Below, piece by piece: positions 8,216 to 22,102 of a stretch of DNA of 64,000 nucleotides. Position numbers and translations under genes: made by a program. The notes under the pieces are model-generated. The model made no database searches. It saw only the letters and a list, made by a program, of their open reading frames with translations, and was not told the origin of the DNA. Location of the stretch: NCBI RefSeq assembly GCF_008080435.1, contig NZ_VRKN01000006.1, positions 186,001 through 250,000 on the forward strand. The letters run 5' to 3'. Within the stretch, counting starts at the first letter, position 1, and every line of letters starts with the position of its first letter. The stretch comes from Enterobacter asburiae (GTDB lineage: Bacteria > Pseudomonadota > Gammaproteobacteria > Enterobacterales > Enterobacteriaceae).

Positions 8216-8866
8216 TTAATCACATTCCTGCTCGTCGAGGGCATACGTGACTACAAGCTGTCCTTTTTTGATTTTCAGCTCGAAGCGCTGCATTTCCCCT
8301 ATTTCTGCCAGCTGCGTAACATGCGTTCCGCCACACGGATAGGCCGGAAGATCGCCAAAGCGAATCTTGCGCCTGCCCGCTTCAATTTCGCTATGACAAA
8401 GCAGATTGTCCGCTTTCCAGCCGTCAATCATCGCTAGCAGCGCGCTGGCCTCCGGCATTGACGCCTGCTGCTCTCGTGGCATAAAGGTAATCCGTCCTTC
8501 ACCAGGCCAGTGATGGGCTTTTACTGGCTCCCAGCCAAATTGCTCACCGGCATAACCAATCAAATGGCCTGCGCTGTGCCAGCGGGAATGACGCACTCGC
8601 GCGCTTTTATCGATCTGCATTTCCACTTCTTCGCCTGGCTCAAGCGATCGAGCCAGCATGTGAATAACCTGCTCCCCGCGCAGGCTCACGCCCTCCACCG
8701 CGATCCCCGCAATCACGCCACGATCCGCTGGCTGTCCGCCACCCTGCGGATGATAAAGGGTCTGATCCAGCTCAACGGCATAGCGGCCATCAGGCTCTTC
8801 AGTGCAACGGATCACCTTCGCGCGGCCTTCTGTCGCGTCACTTATGTAATAAAGTCGTTCTGTCAA
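8216..8866 (-). CDS. AlaX-like alanyl-tRNA editing protein, TTG start after a broken ATG
   Basis: A free-standing editing domain related to the second additional domain of threonyl/alanyl-tRNA synthetases; such proteins hydrolyse mischarged Ser- or Gly-tRNA(Ala). The zinc motifs are HSAGH (about residues 97-101) and CGGTH (about 178-182). GGGQPADRG is the conserved N-terminal loop. The 216-residue frame can only begin at TTG 8866. The natural-looking ATG at 8880, with GAGGAG 8 bases upstream, reads MTERL and then stops. A perfect 14-bp tandem duplication (8852-8865 and 8866-8879) causes this. The TTG overlaps that stop, so reinitiation may still produce the enzyme; otherwise it is a pseudogene. 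Confidence 0.75.
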   Translation of the reverse strand: MTERLYYISDATEGRAKVIRCTEEPDGRYAVELDQTLYHPQGGGQPADRGVIAGIAVEGVSLRGEQVIHMLARSLEPGEEVEMQIDKSARVRHSRWHSAGHLIGYAGEQFGWEPVKAHHWPGEGRITFMPREQQASMPEASALLAMIDGWKADNLLCHSEIEAGRRKIRFGDLPAYPCGGTHVTQLAEIGEMQRFELKIKKGQLVVTYALDEQECD

Positions 8867-8879
8867 AGTCGTTCTGTCA
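8852..8879. repeat. Perfect 14-bp tandem duplication at the alaX-like start
   Basis: AAGTCGTTCTGTCA is present twice head to tail. On the minus strand this duplicates the start region of the AlaX-like gene. Because 14 is not a multiple of three, it moves the original ATG out of frame and creates an early TGA. Confidence 0.95.
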
Positions 8880-8972
8880 TAGTTGTTCTCCTCTGTACCC
8901 GGACAGTATATTCATCACATAAGCATCGATAATCCGCCTTTCAAACAATGCACTCTTGCCTGGTATGCACAA

Positions 8973-9875
8973 ATGAAAACTGCACTGCTTCCCGATCTTG
9001 CCACCTTCGTTACCATCGTCGAACATGGCAATTTTTCAACGGCTGCCCGTATTACGGGAGCTACCCCCTCGGCGATCAGTCGTTGTGTTTCACGCCTCGA
9101 AAAGGAGATGGGGTGTAAATTACTGCACCGCACCACGCGCAAGCTGGCACTGACTGAAACCGGGAAATCGGTTTATGAACATGCGCTGGATATGCTGGAA
9201 GCGGCGCAACAGGCAGTCGATTCCGGTAGCAGCCTGCAAACCGTTGCGCAGGGAACACTCACGGTGAGTGTGCCGAAAGCCGTGGGGCGGTTTGTGATCC
9301 ATCCGCTGATGCCGGCATTCCTGGAACGCTATCCGCAAATTGACGTCTGCCTGCGTCTGGAAGATCGTTACATGGATCTGATCGACGATGGTGTCGATCT
9401 GGCATTACGGATCACCAATACCCCTTCTCCTGGCCTGTATGGAAAACCGCTGATGCCGGTGACCCATGTGATTTGCGCCACGCCAGAATACCTTCGTCGC
9501 GCAGGTACGCCACGGCACCCGCACGACCTCCGGGCACACAGCTGTATTTCGCTCGGTGAAACCCCGGCCGATTCACGCTGGAAATTTACGTTGCAGGGGA
9601 AAACGGAAATCGTACAGACGCACGGACGCTACGCCGCAAACCACACGGGCGTGCGGCTGGATGCGGTCAAGCACCATGTTGGCATAGGGAGTTTGCCGCT
9701 GTTTACGGCGCGTGAAGCACTGGAAAAAGGGGAAATTGTGCAGGTCCTGCCGGAGTGGGAGTTTATCAGCAGCTATACGGGCGAGCTCTGGCTGCTTTGG
9801 ACGCGTAACAAACATATGCCCGCCAGAATGCGGGCCATGATCAACTATCTGAATGAAAAAATGCCAGTCATTTAA
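8973..9875 (+). CDS. LysR-family transcriptional regulator
   Basis: A 300-residue LysR-type regulator. The helix-turn-helix is in the first 60 residues (FVTIVEHGNFSTAARITGAT then SAISRCVSRLEKEMG). The rest is the effector-binding domain. I start it at the ATG at 8973 (MKTALLPDL) because that aligns with the normal LysR N-terminus; the frame is open to 8883 but the extra 30 residues look non-coding. It is divergent from the AlaX-like gene. It resembles the subgroup that controls oxidoreductase or transporter genes, but no target can be named. Confidence 0.88.
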   Translation: MKTALLPDLATFVTIVEHGNFSTAARITGATPSAISRCVSRLEKEMGCKLLHRTTRKLALTETGKSVYEHALDMLEAAQQAVDSGSSLQTVAQGTLTVSVPKAVGRFVIHPLMPAFLERYPQIDVCLRLEDRYMDLIDDGVDLALRITNTPSPGLYGKPLMPVTHVICATPEYLRRAGTPRHPHDLRAHSCISLGETPADSRWKFTLQGKTEIVQTHGRYAANHTGVRLDAVKHHVGIGSLPLFTAREALEKGEIVQVLPEWEFISSYTGELWLLWTRNKHMPARMRAMINYLNEKMPVI

Positions 9876-9888
9876 TGACTGGCATTTT
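9858..9888 (+). terminator. Intrinsic terminator overlapping the LysR stop codon
   Basis: AAAATGCCAGTCAT-TTA-ATGACTGGCATTTT is a long hairpin with A and T runs on its flanks, overlapping the last codons and stop of the LysR gene. It can also terminate the converging ispH transcript. Confidence 0.8.
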
Positions 9889-9895
9889 GTAAATC

Positions 9896-10846
9896 TTATT
9901 CAACTTCACGGGTATCTATACGCAGTTCTTTCGGCACCTCGAAGACGATGTTCTCTTCGCGTCCCTCCAGTGGAATCGCTTCGCCACCACCCAGCTCCTG
10001 CAGACGGGAAATCACGTTCTGCACCAGAATATCCGGCGCAGACGCCCCGGCCGTCACGCCGACACAGGCCGCGTGTTTAACCCACGCTTCCTGAATATCC
10101 AACGCGTCATCAATCAGGAAAGCCGTTTTCCCCATGCGTTGCGCCAGTTCGGCCAGACGGTTGGAGTTAGAGGAGTTTTTGGAGCCGACCACCAGCACCA
10201 CATCCGCCTGTTCAGCCAGCGCACGCACCGCTTCCTGACGGTTAGTGGTCGCGTAACAGATATCATCCTTACGCGGACCGACGATTTTCGGGAAGCGCTG
10301 ACGCAGCGCGTCAATCACGTCTGAGGTATCGTCTACGGAGAGCGTCGTCTGGGTCATAAACGACAGACGCGCTTCATTTTTAACGTTCAGCGTAAAGACA
10401 TCTTCAGGCGACTCAACCAGATACATGCCCCCTTCCGGGTTACTGTACTGGCCCATAGTGCCTTCGACTTCCGGATGACCGGCATGGCCAATCAGAATCG
10501 ACTCTTCACCACGACGGCTGGCGCGCGCCACTTCCATATGCACTTTTGTCACCAGCGGACAGGTGGCATCGAATACGGTCAGATCGCGGCTTTTCGCTTC
10601 GTTACGTACCGCCTGCGAGACGCCGTGCGCGGAGAAGATCAGGATTGCACCGTCCGGCACTTCGCTGATCTGCTCAATAAAGATTGCGCCGCGCTCGCGC
10701 AGGCTGTCGACCACGTAGCGGTTATGCACCACTTCGTGACGTACATAAATCGGCGCGCCGTAAATCTCCAGCGCGTTTTCAACAATGCTGATAGCGCGGT
10801 CTACACCGGCGCAAAAGCCGCGCGGGTTAGCCAACAGGATCTGCAT
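9896..10846 (-). CDS. ispH: 4-hydroxy-3-methylbut-2-enyl diphosphate reductase IspH
   Basis: IspH (LytB) is the [4Fe-4S] enzyme that makes IPP and DMAPP in the last step of the MEP isoprenoid pathway. The 316-residue length equals E. coli IspH. Iron-sulfur cysteines are seen in [12 protein letters not shown] (Cys12), [11 protein letters not shown] and ICYATTNRQ. The start at 10846 follows GGAGG overlapping the fkpB stop; the longer upstream frame lies inside fkpB. It is the last gene of ribF-ileS-lspA-fkpB-ispH. Confidence 0.97.
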   Translation of the reverse strand: MQILLANPRGFCAGVDRAISIVENALEIYGAPIYVRHEVVHNRYVVDSLRERGAIFIEQISEVPDGAILIFSAHGVSQAVRNEAKSRDLTVFDATCPLVTKVHMEVARASRRGEESILIGHAGHPEVEGTMGQYSNPEGGMYLVESPEDVFTLNVKNEARLSFMTQTTLSVDDTSDVIDALRQRFPKIVGPRKDDICYATTNRQEAVRALAEQADVVLVVGSKNSSNSNRLAELAQRMGKTAFLIDDALDIQEAWVKHAACVGVTAGASAPDILVQNVISRLQELGGGEAIPLEGREENIVFEVPKELRIDTREVE

Positions 10847-10847
10847 T

Positions 10848-11297
10848 TCAGGCCTCCAGTGCAGGATCGATTTCCAGCACTTCAACATCAAAATGAACGG
10901 TACGCCCGGCAAGCGGATGGTTGAAATCAACGGTGATAGAGTCGCCGTTGATTTCGCGGATCACGCCAGGCATTTCGCTGCCGTCCATAGCGGTAAAGAG
11001 CATAATCGCTCCGATTTCCGGTTCACCCGCGTCCATAAACTCACGGCGCGAGAAATACTGGATCAGATCCGGGCTTGGCACGCCAAATGCCGCATCCGGC
11101 TCCAGCGAAAACGCTTTTTTCTCACCCTCTTTCAGCCCCAGGAGCTGCTGCTCAAGACCTTCAGACAGGGAGGTGTCGCCAAGACGAAACAGGGCCGGTT
11201 TGCCGTTGTTACGGGTGGATTCGGCCGTGGAGCCGTCATCCAGCTTCAGAGTGAAGTGAACGAGAACCGCGCTGTTGCTCTGTACGGATTTAGACAT
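10848..11297 (-). CDS. fkpB: FKBP-type peptidyl-prolyl isomerase FkpB
   Basis: A short SlpA-type FKBP prolyl isomerase and chaperone of 149 residues, as in E. coli. FKBP core segments [12 protein letters not shown] and [18 protein letters not shown] flank the inserted-flap domain, and [18 protein letters not shown] is the family end motif. The start is set at MSKSVQ (11297), two codons inside the longest frame, matching the enteric protein. It lies 1 bp from ispH. The upstream gap to lspA contains a REP pair. Confidence 0.95.
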   Translation of the reverse strand: MSKSVQSNSAVLVHFTLKLDDGSTAESTRNNGKPALFRLGDTSLSEGLEQQLLGLKEGEKKAFSLEPDAAFGVPSPDLIQYFSRREFMDAGEPEIGAIMLFTAMDGSEMPGVIREINGDSITVDFNHPLAGRTVHFDVEVLEIDPALEA

Positions 11298-11330
11298 ACA
11301 CATTGCTCTTTAATGTTGTCTCGCCTGTGT

Positions 11331-11407
11331 GCCGGGTGGCGCTACGCTTACCCGGCCTACAAGTGTCGGCATATTCGGTAGGCCGGGTAAGCGTAGCGCC
11401 ACCCGGC
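11331..11407. repeat. REP pair (BIME) with perfect 30-bp inverted arms
   Basis: Two REP units, 11331-11360 and 11378-11407, are perfect inverted copies of each other (start GCCGGGTGGCGCTACGC), separated by 17 bp. They lie between lspA and fkpB inside an essential operon and could form a strong mRNA hairpin that sets the lspA/fkpB expression ratio. Confidence 0.92.
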
Positions 11408-11415
11408 ATTGATGC

Positions 11416-11915
11416 TTACGCCTGCTCTTTCGCGGCTGGTTTCGGCAAGAAGCCTTCCAGCACGATTAACGCCGCACCGATGCAAATTGCGCTATCGGCG
11501 AGGTTAAAGGTCGCGAAGTGCCAGTCGCCGACGTAGAAGTCGATCATATCGACCACAAAGCCGTGCCACAGGCGGTCAAACAGGTTGCCCAGTGCGCCGC
11601 CAATGATCAGCGCGTAGGCGATGTTATTCAGCTTTTGCGTGGCCTTCGAGCGGTACATCAACACCGCCAGGATCACGCAGATACCGAGAGCGATACCTGC
11701 AAAGAACCAGCGCTGCCAGCCACCGCTGTCAGCAAGGAAACTAAACGCCGCACCGTAGTTGCGCGCGTAGTGCAGGTTAAGCGACGGGAACAGCGGGACC
11801 GTATCCCCCAGAGCAAAATTCTGGAGGATCAGGAACTTGCTGCCCAAATCAATAATCAGCACCACCACAACCAGCCACAGCCAGCGCAGTCCTGTTGAAC
11901 AGAGAGTTTTACTCA

Positions 11916-11916
<1 letters not shown>
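11416..11916 (-). CDS. lspA: Lipoprotein signal peptidase II LspA
   Basis: The inner-membrane aspartyl protease that cleaves prolipoprotein signal peptides after lipid modification. It has 166 residues and four hydrophobic segments. The catalytic aspartates are in [14 protein letters not shown] and [15 protein letters not shown]-type sequence ([11 protein letters not shown]) near residue 20 is also conserved. Its ATG overlaps the ileS stop by one base, giving translational coupling, as in E. coli. Confidence 0.97.
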
Positions 11917-14732
<2,816 letters not shown>

Positions 14733-14766
14733 CAGATTCTCGGTTCCGTATTTATCACGTAGGCAT

Positions 14767-15705
14767 TTAAGCCGGGTTTGATAGCCCAAAAAAGTCGCGG
14801 GCCGTTAATTCATCTCGCGCGATTTGCGCTTTGAGTTCATCCAGCGAACCAAATCGCTGCTCGTTGCGTATTTTTTTACGCAGTATCACATCTATATGGC
14901 GACCATACAGGTCCATTACAACGTCCAGCAGGTGTACTTCTAGCTGTTGGCGCACGCCGGCGACGGTCGGACGCGTGCCAATGTTGGCGACGCCGTAAAA
15001 CGGTTTATCGCCCAGTCCTGCCACTTCCACCGCATAGACCCCTTTAACCGGGGAAACCTGACGACGCAGCGGTATATTCGCCGTCGGGAAGCCTATCGTG
15101 CGGCCCAGCGCATCGCCATGGACCACGCGACCAGAGATAGTGAACGGATGCCCCAGCAGGTTTTCTGCCGTATCCAGTTCGTCATCGGCCAGTGCCCGGC
15201 GAACCGCCGTGCTGCTGACGCGCACGCCGCCTTCGCAGAAGGTCATCGCGCTGGTGACGTCAAAGCCGTACTCCAGACCAGCCTTCTGTAATAGCAAGAA
15301 ATCGCCCTGACGACCAGCGCCAAAGCGGAAATCATCGCCCACGGCAAGAAACTGCACGCCAAGACGCTTAACCAGCAGGTCGCTGACGAAATTTTGTGCT
15401 GTCAGCGCGGCAAAGCGACGATCGAAACGTACACACAATACATAGTCCACGCCGGACTCCGCCAGATAGCGCAACTTCTCGCGCAGGCGAGTGAGCCGGG
15501 CGGGAGATTTATCGCCCGCGAACAGCTCCAGCGGCTGCGGCTCGAAAATCATCACTACAACGGGCAGACCACGGGCCTCCCCTTCTTTACGCAATCCCTG
15601 CAACAGCGCCTGATGACCACGATGCACGCCGTCGAAATTACCAATGGTCAGCACGCACCCGTGTGGCGCGCTACTGAGATTATGTATGCCGCGTATCAGC
15701 TTCAT
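14767..15705 (-). CDS. ribF: Bifunctional riboflavin kinase/FAD synthetase RibF
   Basis: Makes FMN from riboflavin and FAD from FMN. It has 312 residues. The N-terminal nucleotidyltransferase domain carries [11 protein letters not shown] (about 22-32). The C-terminal kinase domain carries [11 protein letters not shown] and [10 protein letters not shown]. It is the first gene of the ileS-lspA-fkpB-ispH operon and divergent from rpsT. Confidence 0.97.
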   Translation of the reverse strand: MKLIRGIHNLSSAPHGCVLTIGNFDGVHRGHQALLQGLRKEGEARGLPVVVMIFEPQPLELFAGDKSPARLTRLREKLRYLAESGVDYVLCVRFDRRFAALTAQNFVSDLLVKRLGVQFLAVGDDFRFGAGRQGDFLLLQKAGLEYGFDVTSAMTFCEGGVRVSSTAVRRALADDELDTAENLLGHPFTISGRVVHGDALGRTIGFPTANIPLRRQVSPVKGVYAVEVAGLGDKPFYGVANIGTRPTVAGVRQQLEVHLLDVVMDLYGRHIDVILRKKIRNEQRFGSLDELKAQIARDELTARDFFGLSNPA

Positions 15706-16296
<591 letters not shown>

Positions 16297-16323
16297 TCGC
16301 TACTTGTTGTTGCTTGTTTAAAG

Positions 16324-16347
16324 AACCCGCTTAACGCGGGTTTTTTT
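16324..16347 (+). terminator. rpsT intrinsic terminator
   Basis: AACCCGC-TTAAC-GCGGGTT followed by a run of T, 28 bp after the rpsT stop and just before the converging nhaR end. Confidence 0.9.
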
Positions 16348-16353
16348 ATGCCT

Positions 16354-17253
16354 TCAGATTGCCGGTGGCGTAAACAGCGCCGAGTAGTCACGGTTACAGA
16401 TTCGCTGTACCGCCGGGTGCTGAATCATCCTTTCGGCAAATATGGCGTGATACTCCTCCATCACGTTATCCACTCTGCCTATCTCCGTAATCTTATCGTC
16501 CGAATAGAGATCGTGCGCATACAGCGTCGGCGCAACGAAGATCGCATTATGCGCTTCGCCAAAGGCTTTCATCAGCGCCGCATCGTCGAACTCACCGAGG
16601 ATTTCTACCTTTAGCCCCTGCGAGTTAAACCAGTTCAGCAGCTTGCGTCCGAGCATGGAACGCCTTCCCGGCACCAGCAGGCGGCGCTCTTCAAGGCACG
16701 CGGGGAACGGTTTTTCCGGCGGCGGGTTAATGCACCAGAAGCTCACGCCGCATTCGCCAATCTTCACCGAGAACAGCCCTTCCTGTTGGGTGGAGTCAAT
16801 TGGGCAGTCCGAAATAATCATGTCCAGCTTGTGCTGGCTCAGCTGTTCCAGCAGCATCTCGTGGGTGGATTCAAAGCAGCGCAGATGGATTTGCTCATCT
16901 TCTACCACCGCCGCATCCAGCACACCGCTCACCAGCCGCTTGGACAGCGCATCCGCCACGCCCACATCAAAGAGCAGGTTCGACTCTTTGCGGTAGTTAA
17001 CGATATCCAGCATCTCCTGGCTCAGGGTGAACATTTTATCCGCATAGCGAAAAACCAGTTCACCCAGTTCGCTGGGTTCAATCCCACGCCCCTTACGCTT
17101 GAACAGCTTGCCCTGCAGACGCTCTTCCAGGGCTTTGATTTGTCCGGTGATGGTTTGCGGCGTCAGGTAGAGCGCCTCTGCCGCCCCCACCACCGAGCCC
17201 TGTTTATAGACGTGCCAGAAGTAGTACAGATGGTTGTAATTCAAATGAGACAT
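16354..17253 (-). CDS. nhaR: LysR-family Na+-responsive activator NhaR
   Basis: A 299-residue LysR-type activator of nhaA (and, in E. coli, osmC and pgaABCD) that responds to Na+/Li+. The helix-turn-helix is at about residues 20-40 ([20 protein letters not shown]). The N-terminal [17 protein letters not shown] is characteristic of NhaR. It lies downstream of nhaA with a 58-bp gap, as in the E. coli nhaAR operon. Confidence 0.95.
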   Translation of the reverse strand: MSHLNYNHLYYFWHVYKQGSVVGAAEALYLTPQTITGQIKALEERLQGKLFKRKGRGIEPSELGELVFRYADKMFTLSQEMLDIVNYRKESNLLFDVGVADALSKRLVSGVLDAAVVEDEQIHLRCFESTHEMLLEQLSQHKLDMIISDCPIDSTQQEGLFSVKIGECGVSFWCINPPPEKPFPACLEERRLLVPGRRSMLGRKLLNWFNSQGLKVEILGEFDDAALMKAFGEAHNAIFVAPTLYAHDLYSDDKITEIGRVDNVMEEYHAIFAERMIQHPAVQRICNRDYSALFTPPAI

Positions 17254-17311
17254 CGCGTCTTCTCTCCCTGAGTGTGTATCGGGAGAAGGAGTCCCTCCTC
17301 CCGGTTTCCCG

Positions 17312-18487
17312 TTATGCCTGGACAGCCTGTCCGGGCAACTTCACCTTCAACAAGGTATAACCGATTACCGCCGCCAGTACCGACCCGATGAGAATGCCGA
17401 GTTTTGCCCAGACGATAAGCTCAGGGGCATGCGCACCAAACGCCAGCGTCGAGATAAAGATCGACATCGTAAACCCGATTCCACACAGCACGCCGACGGC
17501 CATAATCTGCGTAAACGTGGTGCCGTGCGGCAATGACGCCAGCTTCAGCTTCGTCGCCAGCCAGCAGAAGAGGCTAATGCCCAGCGGCTTACCGATAAAC
17601 AGCCCGGCAATGATGCCCAACGGCAACACGGACGTCAGCCCATCCAGCGTCACGCCGCCGAGGGAAACGCCCGCGTTGGCAAACGCAAACAGCGGCAGGA
17701 TCATAAAGGCGACCCACGGGTGCAGCACGTGTTCCAGCTGTTTGGCAGGCGACTTGCCGTCCTGCGGCTTAAGCGGCACGAAGAAGCCGACAATCACACC
17801 TGCCAGCGTAGCGTGCACGCCTGATTTCAGCACCGCCGTCCACAGCACCATCCCCACCAGAATGTAAATACCGATGCGGCGAACATTGAAGATGTTCAGT
17901 AGCGCCAGCACTGCAATTGCCCCAGCGGCCACGCTCAGGGACAGGATTGACAGATCGCTGGTGTAGAACAGCGCGATAATCACGATCGCGCCCAGGTCAT
18001 CAATAATCGCCAGCGCCATCAGGAAGATTTTCAGGGCCACCGGCACGCGGCTTCCCAGCAATGCCAGCACCCCGAGCGCAAAGGCGATATCCGTCGCAGC
18101 CGGGATCGCCCAGCCGTGACGTGCAATCGGATCCTGCCAGGTGAACGCCAGGAAGAGCAGCGCCGGCACCACCATCCCACCGAGCGCGGCAATCACCGGG
18201 AACGCCGCGCGCTGACGGCTGGCAAGCGAGCCCAGTACCAGCTCACGCTTAACCTCAAGCCCGACGAGCAGGAAGAACACCGCCATCAGCGCATCGTTGA
18301 TCCACAGCAGCATGTTCTTGTTAATTTCCAGCGCCCCGACCTTCAGCTCAACGGGCGTTTCCAGAAACGCATGGTAGAGATCCCGCGTGATGCCAAGGTT
18401 AGCCAGCACCATCGCGGCCGCAGCGGCAATAATCAGGATCACGCCGCCAGACGCCTCACTGCTAAAAAAACGGTGTAGTAATTTCAC
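17312..18487 (-). CDS. nhaA: Na+/H+ antiporter NhaA
   Basis: An inner-membrane antiporter exchanging 2 H+ for 1 Na+, central to Na+ and alkaline pH tolerance. It has 391 residues and about twelve membrane segments. The ion-binding aspartates are in [11 protein letters not shown] and [15 protein letters not shown] start at 18487 is chosen: AGAGAG lies just upstream and the protein then begins [10 protein letters not shown], aligning with E. coli NhaA. The longer frame to 18535 has no such site. Confidence 0.96.
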   Translation of the reverse strand: MKLLHRFFSSEASGGVILIIAAAAAMVLANLGITRDLYHAFLETPVELKVGALEINKNMLLWINDALMAVFFLLVGLEVKRELVLGSLASRQRAAFPVIAALGGMVVPALLFLAFTWQDPIARHGWAIPAATDIAFALGVLALLGSRVPVALKIFLMALAIIDDLGAIVIIALFYTSDLSILSLSVAAGAIAVLALLNIFNVRRIGIYILVGMVLWTAVLKSGVHATLAGVIVGFFVPLKPQDGKSPAKQLEHVLHPWVAFMILPLFAFANAGVSLGGVTLDGLTSVLPLGIIAGLFIGKPLGISLFCWLATKLKLASLPHGTTFTQIMAVGVLCGIGFTMSIFISTLAFGAHAPELIVWAKLGILIGSVLAAVIGYTLLKVKLPGQAVQA

Positions 18488-18608
18488 TTTAATTCTCTCT
18501 TTTACAACAATACTTCGATAAAACCATAATACCAAGCCAGATAACTCGGCAAAAACAGATTAATATTGAGTATAGACTCAGTTTTACCGAGCAATACCCG
18601 CAAATAGA

Positions 18609-18636
18609 AAAAGCCCGGAATCGCTTCCGGGCTTTT
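18609..18636 (-). terminator. dnaJ intrinsic terminator
   Basis: AAAAGCCCGGAA-TCGC-TTCCGGGCTTTT lies 24 bp beyond the dnaJ stop. On the minus strand the stem is followed by T residues. It may also shield nhaA from dnaKJ transcription. Confidence 0.85.
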
Positions 18637-18659
18637 GCGGATGAAAACCTGCGAACAGA

Positions 18660-19805
18660 TTAACGGGTCAAATCATCGAAGAATTTTTTGACGCCATCGA
18701 AGAAGCTTTTGGAACGCGGGCTATTTTTCTCACCCGTCGGGCCACCGAAGCTTTCCTGCAGCTCTTTCAGCAGCTGTTTCTGCTTGTCGTTCAGGCCAAC
18801 CGGCGTTTCCACGACGACGCGGCACAGCAGGTCACCCTGCGCGCCACCGCGAACGGACTTGACGCCTTTCCCGCGCATGCGGAACAGTTTGCCAGTCTGG
18901 GTTTCGCCAGGCACTTTCAGGTTCACGCGACCATCCAGCGTCGGTACTTCGATTTCGCCACCGAGAGCAGCCATCGCGAAGTTAATCGGTACTTCGCAAT
19001 ACAGGTTATTACCTTCACGCTCGAAGATGGCGTGCTGTTTCACCTGCACCTGAACGTACAGATCGCCTGCCGGTGCGCCGTGCTCCCCTGCTTCACCTTC
19101 ACCCGCCAGACGAATGCGGTCGCCCGTATCGACGCCAGCAGGGATTTTAACGGACAGGGTTTTGGTTTTCTCAACGCGACCGTGACCGTGGCATTTGGTG
19201 CAAGGATCTTTAATCAGCGTACCGCGACCGTGACAGTGAGGACAGGCCTGCTGTACCGCGAAGAAGCCCTGACGCATCTGTACCTGACCAGAGCCGTGAC
19301 AGGTTGGACAGGTCTGAGGCTGCGTACCCGCTTTCGCACCGCTGCCGTGGCAAACGTCACACTCTTCCAGCGTCGGAATACGGATCTCTTTGGTGACACC
19401 GCGAACGGCCTCTTCCAGCGTCAGCTCCATGTTGTAGCGCAGGTCCGCGCCGCGCGCCGCGCGCTGACGACCACGGCCGCCGCCGAAGATGTCGCCAAAT
19501 ACATCGCCAAAGATATCGCTGAAGTCAGCGCCGCCGCCAAAGCCGCCGCCACCGAATCCACCGCCGCCCATGCCGCCCTGTTCAAAGGCTGCGTGACCAT
19601 ACTGGTCATAGGCCGCACGTTTTTGTGCATCGGTCAGGACTTCGTAGGCTTCTTTGATCTCTTTAAATTTGGCTTCAGCCTCTTTGTCACCCTGGTTACG
19701 GTCCGGGTGGAATTTCATGGCCAGGCGCTTATACGCCTTTTTGATTTCACGCTCTTCCGCAGTTTTCGGAACGCCTAAAATCTCGTAATAGTCTTGCTTT
19801 GCCAT
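18660..19805 (-). CDS. dnaJ: Molecular chaperone DnaJ (Hsp40)
   Basis: Co-chaperone that delivers substrates to DnaK and stimulates its ATPase. It has 381 residues. The J domain (1-70) has the HPD motif in [12 protein letters not shown]-rich linker follows (about 76-110). Four CxxCxGxG zinc repeats occur ([32 protein letters not shown]), then the C-terminal substrate domains. The start at 19805 gives the standard [11 protein letters not shown]. It is cotranscribed with dnaK across an 87-bp gap that contains a hairpin. Confidence 0.98.
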   Translation of the reverse strand: MAKQDYYEILGVPKTAEEREIKKAYKRLAMKFHPDRNQGDKEAEAKFKEIKEAYEVLTDAQKRAAYDQYGHAAFEQGGMGGGGFGGGGFGGGADFSDIFGDVFGDIFGGGRGRQRAARGADLRYNMELTLEEAVRGVTKEIRIPTLEECDVCHGSGAKAGTQPQTCPTCHGSGQVQMRQGFFAVQQACPHCHGRGTLIKDPCTKCHGHGRVEKTKTLSVKIPAGVDTGDRIRLAGEGEAGEHGAPAGDLYVQVQVKQHAIFEREGNNLYCEVPINFAMAALGGEIEVPTLDGRVNLKVPGETQTGKLFRMRGKGVKSVRGGAQGDLLCRVVVETPVGLNDKQKQLLKELQESFGGPTGEKNSPRSKSFFDGVKKFFDDLTR

Positions 19806-19833
19806 TGGTTTTTTTAAGCCCCTTAACATGCGA

Positions 19834-19866
19834 GCACGGGCGTGGAGAGTTCTCCTACGCCCGTGC
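19834..19866 (-). other. dnaK-dnaJ intergenic hairpin
   Basis: GCACGGGCGT pairs with ACGCCCGTGC across a short loop region in the gap between dnaK and dnaJ. It lacks a following T-run in the direction of transcription, so it more likely tunes DnaJ expression or mRNA stability than ends the operon. Confidence 0.6.
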
Positions 19867-19892
19867 CGATTAATTACCCTGCATCAGGGCGA

Positions 19893-21806
19893 TTACTTTT
19901 TATCTTTAACTTCTTCGAACTCAGCGTCGACAACGTCGTCGTCTTTCGCGTTGTTCGCCGAAGCATCAGCGCCCGCCTGCTGTTGAGCGTGCTGCTGCTG
20001 AGCGATTTCCATCAGCTTCTGAGAAGCCTGCGCCAGTTCCTGCATCTTCGCTTCGATGTCCGCTTTATCTTCACCTTTCAGTGAGGATTCCAGCGCACTC
20101 AGTGCAGCTTCGATAGCAGTCTTGTCTTCCGCTGGCAGTTTATCGCCCGCTTCTTCAACCTGCTTACGGGTGCTGTGCAGCAGATGGTCACCCTGGTTAC
20201 GGGTCTGAACCAGCTCTTCGAACTTACGGTCTGATTCCGCGTTAGCTTCGGCATCGCGAACCATTTTTTCGATTTCCGCTTCGTTCAGGCCAGAAGATGC
20301 CTTGATGGTGATCTTCTGCTCTTTACCGCTGTTTTTGTCTTTCGCAGACACGTGCAGGATACCGTCAGCATCGATGTCGAAGGTCACTTCGATCTGCGGC
20401 ATGCCGCGCGGTGCCGGGTTAATACCGTCCAGGTTGAACTGACCCAGAGATTTGTTATCCGCCGCACGCTTACGCTCACCCTGAATCACATGGATGGTTA
20501 CCGCAGACTGGTTGTCTTCAGCGGTAGAGAACACCTGGCTGTGTTTCGTTGGGATGGTGGTGTTTTTGTTGATGAGCGCAGTCATCACACCGCCCATGGT
20601 TTCGATACCCAGAGACAGCGGGGTAACGTCCAGCAGCAGTACGTCTTTCACTTCACCGGTCAGTACGCCACCCTGAACCGCAGCACCGATTGCCACCGCT
20701 TCGTCCGGGTTAACGTCTTTACGTGGCTCTTTACCAAAGAACTCAGCCACTTTCTTCTGAACCATTGGCATACGCGTCTGACCACCCACCAGGATAACGT
20801 CCTGGATGTCAGATACGGACAGGCCAGCGTCCTGCAGGGCAACTTTCAGCGGCTCGATAGAACGATTCACCAGGTCTTCCACCAGGCTTTCCAGTTTTGC
20901 ACGGGTCACTTTGATGTTCATGTGTTTAGGACCGGTCGCGTCTGCAGTGATGTACGGCAGGTTCACGTCGGTCTGCTGAGCGGAAGACAGCTCGATCTTC
21001 GCTTTCTCAGCGGCTTCTTTCAGGCGCTGCATGGCCAGCGGGTCGTTACGCAGGTCAATGCCCTGATCTTTCTTGAACTCGTCAACGAGGTAGTTGATCA
21101 GACGGGTATCGAAGTCTTCACCACCCAGGTGGGTATCACCGTTGGTTGCCAGAACTTCGAAGGTTTTTTCGCCGTCAACTTCGTCGATTTCGATAATAGA
21201 GATATCGAAGGTACCACCACCCAGGTCGTAAACCGCGATAGTACGGTTGCCAACTTCTTTATCCAGACCGTAAGCCAGTGCAGCAGCGGTTGGTTCGTTG
21301 ATGATACGTTTTACTTCCAGACCTGCGATACGGCCAGCATCTTTGGTTGCCTGACGCTGAGCATCGTTGAAGTAGGCAGGTACGGTGATAACAGCTTCAG
21401 TTACCGGCTCACCCAGGTAATCTTCCGCGGTTTTCTTCATTTTCTTCAGCACTTCAGCAGAAATCTGCGGTGGTGCAGTTTTAGCGCCTTTCACATCAAG
21501 CCATGCATCGCCGTTATCTGCCGCGATGATTTTGTAAGGCATGATGGAAACGTCACGCTGAACTTCTTCGTCCTGGAAGCGGCGACCGATCAGGCGTTTA
21601 ATCGCAAACAGGGTGTTTTGCGGGTTTGTCACTGCCTGACGTTTAGCCGGCTGACCAACCAGAGTTTCACCATCCTGGGTATAAGCAATGATAGAAGGCG
21701 TGGTGCGATCGCCCTCGGCGTTCTCCAGCACGCGTGCAGTAGTGCCATCCATAATCGCTACACAAGAGTTGGTAGTACCCAGGTCGATACCAATAATTTT
21801 ACCCAT
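19893..21806 (-). CDS. dnaK: Molecular chaperone DnaK (Hsp70)
   Basis: The major Hsp70 chaperone. It has 637 residues (E. coli 638). The ATPase domain begins [11 protein letters not shown], with [10 protein letters not shown] and LVGGQTRMP later. The interdomain linker [13 protein letters not shown] precedes the peptide-binding domain. The acidic C-terminus [13 protein letters not shown] is conserved and bears the EEVD-like end typical of enteric DnaK. It is preceded by a sigma-32 promoter and followed by dnaJ. Confidence 0.99.
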   Translation of the reverse strand: MGKIIGIDLGTTNSCVAIMDGTTARVLENAEGDRTTPSIIAYTQDGETLVGQPAKRQAVTNPQNTLFAIKRLIGRRFQDEEVQRDVSIMPYKIIAADNGDAWLDVKGAKTAPPQISAEVLKKMKKTAEDYLGEPVTEAVITVPAYFNDAQRQATKDAGRIAGLEVKRIINEPTAAALAYGLDKEVGNRTIAVYDLGGGTFDISIIEIDEVDGEKTFEVLATNGDTHLGGEDFDTRLINYLVDEFKKDQGIDLRNDPLAMQRLKEAAEKAKIELSSAQQTDVNLPYITADATGPKHMNIKVTRAKLESLVEDLVNRSIEPLKVALQDAGLSVSDIQDVILVGGQTRMPMVQKKVAEFFGKEPRKDVNPDEAVAIGAAVQGGVLTGEVKDVLLLDVTPLSLGIETMGGVMTALINKNTTIPTKHSQVFSTAEDNQSAVTIHVIQGERKRAADNKSLGQFNLDGINPAPRGMPQIEVTFDIDADGILHVSAKDKNSGKEQKITIKASSGLNEAEIEKMVRDAEANAESDRKFEELVQTRNQGDHLLHSTRKQVEEAGDKLPAEDKTAIEAALSALESSLKGEDKADIEAKMQELAQASQKLMEIAQQQHAQQQAGADASANNAKDDDVVDAEFEEVKDKK

Positions 21807-21928
21807 CTAAACGTCTCCACTAAAAATTCAGTCAACATGTGGTTGTGTACCTGTAATAAGGGCAGAACGTGCTTTTTCAACTGCCCAGATTTGATTTTTT
21901 TCAGGTCCACACACTGCGGTTGACTACA

Positions 21929-21959
21929 AGATGGGGTCGCGACGGCATCCATCAAGGGG
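21929..21959 (-). promoter_or_regulatory. Sigma-32 heat-shock promoter of dnaKJ
   Basis: On the minus strand CCCCTTGAT is followed after 14 bp by CCCCATCT. This matches the RpoH consensus (CTTGAA and CCCCAT-T) and the E. coli dnaK P1 promoter almost base for base. Confidence 0.9.
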
Positions 21960-22102
21960 CAAGCATAAAAAAAATTTTAATTTCACCCTGATGAGATCAT
22001 AGACGTCATCGATTGCGCCCATTATGATGCCGCGCCCAGTCAGGGAGAACTGACGCGGGTTTAACCATTTCACCATATTAATGATGATTTTTTTGAGGAC
22101 TT

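Noticed and set aside
8216..8223. Operator half-site GGTTAATCAC at the end of the AlaX-like gene
   Set aside because: Only one half of the palindrome is present and it coincides with the stop codon.
20352..21923. Long plus-strand open frame (about 523 codons) opposite dnaK
   Set aside because: Antisense to dnaK, a well-known source of spurious long antisense frames caused by codon bias; no ribosome-binding site or family features.
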